From an uncultured Treponema sp. (GTDB taxonomy: Bacteria > Spirochaetota > Spirochaetia > Treponematales > Treponemataceae), in the NCBI GenBank assembly GCA_938039145.1, contig CALHVG010000076.1, positions 1-8,898 on the forward strand: DNA of 8,898 nucleotides, read 5' to 3'. Below, piece by piece: positions 6,178 through 8,898 of the stretch. The notes under the pieces are model-generated. The model was not told the DNA's origin and did not search any database. It worked only from the letters and a program-made list of their open reading frames with translations. Each line of letters opens with the position of its first letter. Positions within the stretch are counted from its first letter, which is position 1. The position numbers and the translations under genes were made by a program.

Positions 6178-6720
6178 TCAAAGTCCTTTTGATTTTGCTT
6201 CATTCCAAAACTTTTCCATCATGTCAATATTTTGAAAATTTTGCGGAATGAGATTTTCAGTCATTCGTTTCTGCACAAAAGAAAAACGCCTGTAAAATTT
6301 TTCATTTGCCTTAAAAAGAGCGGATTCCGCGTCAACGCTCAATTTTCTTGCGTAATCGACCACCGCAAAAAGCAGGTCGCCGATTTCTTCCTCAACATGA
6401 AGAAAGGCGGCGTTTTTGTCATTTTGCGCCCGGCTCGAATCGGAAGCATCCTGATTTTTCTTTACAAATTCATCATACGCCTCACAAACTTCGTTCAATT
6501 CTTCAAGCACTTTTTCTCTAATGTCAGAAAGATTTTTCCACTCAAAGCCGAGAGTTGCCGCCGCCTTTTGATATTCCAAAGCTTTTGAAACAGGCGAAAG
6601 TCCCTGCGGAATTTCATCCAACGCAAAACTTTCGTTTTTATCGGCAATTTCAAACGCGTTCGAATTTTGAAAATCGGATTTTTTCGAGTTTTTTTGAGAA
6701 TTCTGCGGCAAATCGTACAT
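6178..6720 (-). CDS. mazG: MazG-type NTP pyrophosphohydrolase, C-terminal domain only
   Basis: Nucleoside triphosphate pyrophosphohydrolase that removes non-canonical or excess NTPs. Classical MazG has two tandem domains (about 260 residues); this 180-residue protein has only the second, preceded by a low-complexity Asn/Ser/Lys tail (residues 1-35). The linker signature IPQGLSP and LEYQKAAATLGFEW (48-61) match the beginning of the MazG C-terminal domain. The metal-binding helices are intact: EELNE (73-77) and EEEIGDL (110-116), then NEKFYRRF (139-146). A polar insert (about 86-106) separates the helices. The frame opens further upstream, overlapping pth by 28 bp from 6783. I prefer ATG 6718-6720 because GGAAAG lies eight bases upstream, whereas the ATGs at 6783 and 6741 have no ribosome site. 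Likely in one operon with pth. Confidence 0.85.
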   Translation of the reverse strand: MYDLPQNSQKNSKKSDFQNSNAFEIADKNESFALDEIPQGLSPVSKALEYQKAAATLGFEWKNLSDIREKVLEELNEVCEAYDEFVKKNQDASDSSRAQNDKNAAFLHVEEEIGDLLFAVVDYARKLSVDAESALFKANEKFYRRFSFVQKRMTENLIPQNFQNIDMMEKFWNEAKSKGL

Positions 6721-6755
6721 TTTAGAATCTTTCCGTTTCATGATTTTTAAGACTT

Positions 6756-7409
6756 TTAAGCAATGACCTTTTTCTTTGACCATTCAGGAAGAAAAACCGC
6801 CATGTCTTTTGAAAAAATCGCTTTGCAAAAAAGCACGGCGACAATCGGAAAAATCTGCGAAAGGGAAATCCGTTCGTCCTCGGAAAAAGGACTCAACACA
6901 TAATCGGCGATGTCTTTTCCAGCGGGTTTTGTAAGCCCAAATCGAAGCCGCCAAAAATCCTGCGTTCCAAAAACAGATTTTACAGACCTAAGCCCGTTAT
7001 GCCCGCCAAGACCTCCGCTCCATTTCAAACTCACAATCCCGAACGGAAGCTCAAGTTCATCGTGAACGACAAGGATTTCCTCCGGCTTTATTTTATAAAA
7101 GTTCGAAAGCTCAATAATGCTTTCGCCGGAAAGATTCATGTACGTTTCGGGTTTTAGAAAATATATTTGCCGAGGCGCCTCTTCAGGAATGCGGACGGGA
7201 GAGCCGTCTTTTTTCGAAAGTACACCTTCGCCGCTGCACCAGTTTGCAAGGTCTTCCAAAGAAACTGCGCAATAGTTCCCTTTGAATTTCTTCTGCCAAG
7301 AAAGTTTATCTTTAAAAAAAAGACTTTCTTCAAATTGCCACGCAATGTTATGGCGAGTTTTTTCATATTCCCGACCGTAATTTCCTAAAAACGAAACCAG
7401 TTTTATCAT
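6756..7409 (-). CDS. pth: Peptidyl-tRNA hydrolase
   Basis: Releases tRNA from peptidyl-tRNAs that drop off the ribosome; a cytoplasmic essential housekeeping enzyme. Catalytic and binding residues are present: Asn10 and His20 in LGNYGREYEKTRHN, Asn92 in KPETYMNLSG, Asp117 in VVHDELELPFG, and GGLGGHNGLRS (132-142). At 217 residues it is longer than the roughly 194-residue E. coli enzyme; the difference is mainly a polar insert of about 24-30 residues around 51-80, before the strand leading into Asn92. The usual GNPG is GNYG here. ATG 7407-7409 aligns with the family N-terminus. It has no Shine-Dalgarno: a perfect TATAAT ends nine bases upstream, suggesting a near-leaderless mRNA. mazG follows on the same strand. 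Confidence 0.95.
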   Translation of the reverse strand: MIKLVSFLGNYGREYEKTRHNIAWQFEESLFFKDKLSWQKKFKGNYCAVSLEDLANWCSGEGVLSKKDGSPVRIPEEAPRQIYFLKPETYMNLSGESIIELSNFYKIKPEEILVVHDELELPFGIVSLKWSGGLGGHNGLRSVKSVFGTQDFWRLRFGLTKPAGKDIADYVLSPFSEDERISLSQIFPIVAVLFCKAIFSKDMAVFLPEWSKKKVIA

Positions 7410-7410
7410 A

Positions 7411-7432
7411 CGGAACGAATTATATCATTCCG
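7411..7432. promoter_or_regulatory. pth -10 box at the centre of a 22-bp dyad
   Basis: On the minus strand a perfect TATAAT (7419-7424) lies nine bases before the pth ATG. It is flanked exactly by inverted arms cggaacga (7411-7418) and tcattccg (7425-7432), matching at seven of eight positions. The -35 is poor (TTTTAA at 7442-7447 with 17-bp spacing), so activator or repressor control at the dyad is plausible. Confidence 0.55.
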
Positions 7433-7465
7433 CAGAAATAATTAAAACAAACCCAATGTAGATAT

Positions 7466-7526
7466 TGTGGATAAGTCGCCCATTTTGTGGATAACTTGTG
7501 GAAAAAGCGGCAATTTTTGTGGATTT
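7466..7526 (-). promoter_or_regulatory. Cluster of four DnaA-box-like sites
   Basis: Seen on the plus strand as TGTGGATAA at 7466-7474 and 7486-7494 (both equal to consensus TTATCCACA on the minus strand), TGTGGAAAA at 7497-7505 (one mismatch) and TGTGGATTT at 7518-7526 (two mismatches). All share one orientation. Start-to-start spacings of 20, 11 and 21 bp are close to whole helical turns, so bound DnaA would line up on one face. The cluster lies upstream of pth. It may be an origin element, a DnaA-titrating site or a DnaA-controlled promoter; dnaA and dnaN are not in the window. Confidence 0.6.
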
Positions 7527-7539
7527 TCAGTGAACTGAA
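7526..7539. repeat. Perfect short inverted repeat beside the DnaA boxes
   Basis: Arms TTCAGT (7526-7531) and ACTGAA (7534-7539) with a two-base centre. It abuts the fourth DnaA-like box. It may be part of the same regulatory cluster or chance. Confidence 0.4.
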
Positions 7540-7551
7540 TGCGGAAATCAA

Positions 7552-7577
7552 ACAGCAAGCCGATAGACTTTTGCTGT
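7552..7577 (-). terminator. Possible terminator of the STAS gene
   Basis: acagcaa (7552-7558) pairs with ttgctgt (7571-7577) around a 12-base loop, located 14-40 bases after the STAS stop codon. On the minus strand it is followed by TTGATTT, a weak U tract; on the plus strand it is followed by catttttag. Confidence 0.4.
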
Positions 7578-7591
7578 CATTTTTAGCAAGT

Positions 7592-8146
7592 TCAGCCCAA
7601 AGAAACCGTACCTTTTTCGTCGATTGCAATGATGGACTTACATTCGGAACATCTGAATCTTCCTGCACGTGTAGCCCTAAGATGTTTTCCGCAAAGCGGA
7701 CAACCGAACACCTTCGGAAAAATCGCATCCGACGAAGCTCCGCCGTTTCTGAAATGATTTATAACATCTTCCGACGTGTCCTTGATGTTGAAAAACTGCG
7801 AAAATCCCAAAAGCTGAAAAACTTCGTAAACTTTCGGCTGAATTTCAAGAAGAACGACATCGCCGCCTTTAGGCTTCAGCATTTTTAGAAAAGCCGTAAA
7901 GGAGCCTATGCCGGTAGAAGAAACGTAATTCAAGGCGGAGCAATTAAATACAAGATTTATAAATCCGGATTCGACAATCTTTGTGATTTTTTTCTGAAAA
8001 AAGTTAGAGTTATATGTGTCTATGTATCCGTTCAAATAGATGAAAATGCCGTTCGGAATTGAATCCGCCTTTTCAAGCATGATTTTGAGGCTGTCGTCTT
8101 TTTCATCATCAAAACCGGTTATTATGCTGTTATTGTTTGCTATCAT
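7592..8146 (-). CDS. STAS-domain (anti-sigma-factor antagonist-like) protein with C-terminal zinc ribbon
   Basis: A SpoIIAA/RsbV-like STAS domain at about residues 19-135, with the switch segment NYVSSTGIGS (73-82) carrying the serine pair normally phosphorylated by a partner kinase, followed by PKGGDVVLLEIQPKVYEV and LLGFSQFFNI. It is extended by a compact zinc ribbon: CPLCGKH (149-155) and CSECKS (166-171). The likely role is partner switching in a signalling cascade, with the ribbon perhaps binding a protein or nucleic acid; the sigma or anti-sigma partner is not in the window. I chose ATG 8144-8146 (184 residues) because GGAG lies 11 bases upstream. A TTG at 8219-8221 would add 25 poorly conserved-looking residues and overlaps the stop of a short upstream frame by four bases (TTGA), so it cannot be excluded. 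It is flanked by same-strand genes. Confidence 0.82.
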   Translation of the reverse strand: MIANNNSIITGFDDEKDDSLKIMLEKADSIPNGIFIYLNGYIDTYNSNFFQKKITKIVESGFINLVFNCSALNYVSSTGIGSFTAFLKMLKPKGGDVVLLEIQPKVYEVFQLLGFSQFFNIKDTSEDVINHFRNGGASSDAIFPKVFGCPLCGKHLRATRAGRFRCSECKSIIAIDEKGTVSLG

Positions 8147-8472
8147 ATTTTGTTGTTCTCCAGAGCACAAAACTTGCATTACGTTAGCGTCTATGTTACT
8201 ACAATTCAAGCAATCGGTCAAATATTTTGTCCGTAAGACCTGAGCAGGGCGGACAAAGCATGAACGAGTGTCTCCAAATCAGACGGATTTTTGCCGAACA
8301 GAAGAAAAATTACTCCAACTTTTTCAAAAAAAATTGAAAAATGAAAAACGCATCGTTCTCTTCAAAAATTGCTTTAAATATTCATTGAAAAACGGCACGG
8401 TTAAAGCAAATACGGAATAATTTTTAAAATCCGATATAAAAAACGTAAAAACAAATTCAATTTTTCTGAAAG
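8147..8472. other. 326-bp gap without a confident gene
   Basis: AT-rich with long A/T runs around 8320-8345 and 8420-8460. A weak minus-strand promoter pair TTGAAT (8455-8460) and TATATC (8433-8438) with 16-bp spacing could serve the STAS gene. The stretch 8218-8370 is open on the minus strand and ends with protein-like sequence (NPSDLETLVHALSALLRSYG) but has no ATG or GTG start. It also holds the hairpin at 8226-8257. Confidence 0.5.
8226..8257. promoter_or_regulatory. Strong hairpin in the leader of the STAS gene
   Basis: Perfect 8-bp arms tttgtccg (8226-8233) and cggacaaa (8250-8257) enclose an inner cct/agg stem with a GAGC loop. On the minus strand it would lie in the 5' leader of the STAS mRNA, ending a few bases before the alternative TTG start. 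There is no T tract on either strand, so it is not a classical terminator; a structured leader or protein-binding site is possible. Confidence 0.5.
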
Positions 8473-8478
8473 TCAGAA
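8464..8478. terminator. Small hairpin over the SPOR gene stop codon
   Basis: TTCTGA (8464-8469) and TCAGAA (8473-8478) form a perfect 6-bp stem with a 3-base loop, including the TGA stop of the SPOR gene. On the minus strand it is followed by A's rather than T's, so termination here is doubtful. Confidence 0.25.
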
Positions 8479-8898
8479 TATCGGATAGTTTTCAAAACCT
8501 GCGCTCTTGAGTTTTAAGCCCATTGAACCTTCGGGATTTTCGTCAATCACGACGATATAATAAGTTGTTCCGCTCGCACGTTTTTCTTCCTGCACGTAGG
8601 CGGAAAATCCCTTTTGGGAAAGGCGCTCCACAAAAGAAATCGCATTGCTTTTTTCCTTAAAAAGCCCAAGTTGAAGTTTAAGAGCTTTGGGCGGTTCGCC
8701 ATCGGAAGAAGTTTCAGCCGCGGGCGGAACGGATTTTTCCGCCTCAGATTTTTTTGCAGGCTTGGACTCGATTGCCGCATCCTTCTGAACCGCGGAACCG
8801 CTTTTTTCTTTTTCAATTACAATATTTGCATCCTTGTGCCTTGGAAGAAAAAACCAAAACGGAGTCGGAAGAACCTGAACGTTCCCATTTACGATTCC
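8473..8898 (-). CDS. SPOR-domain protein, C-terminal part (5' end outside window)
   Basis: The last 141 residues of a protein whose start lies beyond the window; stop TGA is 8473-8475. Residues 1-35 begin GIVNGNVQVLPTPFWF and HKDANIVIEKEK. A linker (about 36-72) rich in Lys, Glu, Ala, Pro and Ser (KPAKKSEAEKSVPPAAE) precedes the SPOR domain (about 73-141): LKLQLGLFKEKSNA, FVERLSQKGFSAYVQ, TTYYIVVID, LKSAGFENYPIF. SPOR domains bind denuded peptidoglycan at division sites, so an envelope or septal role is likely. The piece before the linker could be the end of a double-psi barrel as in RlpA lytic transglycosylases, but this is a guess. The open frame on the same strand at 8547-8816 is a shadow of this gene. 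Confidence 0.78.
   Translation of the reverse strand, partial: GIVNGNVQVLPTPFWFFLPRHKDANIVIEKEKSGSAVQKDAAIESKPAKKSEAEKSVPPAAETSSDGEPPKALKLQLGLFKEKSNAISFVERLSQKGFSAYVQEEKRASGTTYYIVVIDENPEGSMGLKLKSAGFENYPIF

Noticed and set aside
6721..6783. Upstream in-frame ATGs of mazG giving a 28-bp overlap with pth
   Set aside because: Neither ATG 6783 nor 6741 has a Shine-Dalgarno, while ATG 6720 has GGAAAG at good spacing; the extra residues do not resemble MazG.
8260..8337. 25-codon plus-strand ORF MNECLQIRRIF...
   Set aside because: No ribosome site; it overlaps the leader of the STAS gene and has no support beyond being open.
8341..8388. 15-codon plus-strand ORF MKNASFSSKIALNIH
   Set aside because: Too short, no ribosome site, and within AT-rich sequence.
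8547..8816. Open frame of 89 codons rich in Lys/Arg on the minus strand
   Set aside because: It is one frame off the SPOR gene, whose frame is open to the window edge and has clear domain features.

Overview
The window looks like chromosomal DNA of a spirochaete, most likely a Treponema-like anaerobe. This rests on the style of the proteins: a chemoreceptor tip of the treponemal type, a lipoprotein-anchored amino-acid binding protein, a probable Ser/Phe/Lys-rich outer-membrane barrel ending in an aromatic residue, a STAS protein with a zinc ribbon, and a SPOR protein, with moderate GC. No 16S rRNA or other decisive marker is present, so the assignment is inference. I saw no tRNA, rRNA, CRISPR array, insertion sequence or phage gene.

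Layout. 1-581 (+): C-terminal half of a methyl-accepting chemotaxis protein. 695-2153 (-): two-gene amino-acid ABC importer, a substrate-binding lipoprotein followed 22 bp later by a permease, with no ATPase beside them. 2229-2720 (-): YbaK-type Cys-tRNA deacylase. 2721-3050: regulatory gap with a perfect 14-bp tandem repeat. 3051-4352 (+): HisA-HisI-HisE fusion. 4371-4604 (-): small DUF5348-like protein. 4729-6174 (+): predicted outer-membrane beta-barrel protein of unknown family. 6178-6720 (-) and 6756-7409 (-): single-domain MazG pyrophosphohydrolase and peptidyl-tRNA hydrolase, probably one operon transcribed pth then mazG. 7410-7591: a cluster of four DnaA-box-like sequences and a dyad centred on a consensus -10. 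7592-8146 (-): STAS plus zinc-ribbon protein. 8473-8898 (-): C-terminal part of a SPOR-domain protein.

The most striking observation is the substrate-binding protein at 1386-2153. Its two halves are in reversed order compared with every ordinary SBP_bac_3 protein. The second half of the family (domain 2 plus the C-terminal helix) follows the lipobox directly. The family's usual N-terminal half comes last and ends at the first hinge strand. It reads as a natural circular permutant with its ligand-contact motifs intact, served by a normally arranged permease.

Other points worth a second look are the HisA-HisIE fusion, which covers three consecutive histidine-biosynthesis steps in one chain; the helically phased DnaA boxes upstream of pth; the pth -10 box sitting exactly at the centre of a 22-bp dyad; and starts of hisAIE and pth that lack a Shine-Dalgarno and have a -10-like box nine bases before the ATG, suggesting (near-)leaderless mRNAs.

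Functionally the window mixes nutrient uptake and sensing (chemoreceptor, amino-acid importer), histidine synthesis, translation quality control (YbaK, Pth), nucleotide-pool cleaning (MazG) and envelope or signalling proteins. Apart from the SBP-permease pair and pth-mazG, there is little sign of shared operons.
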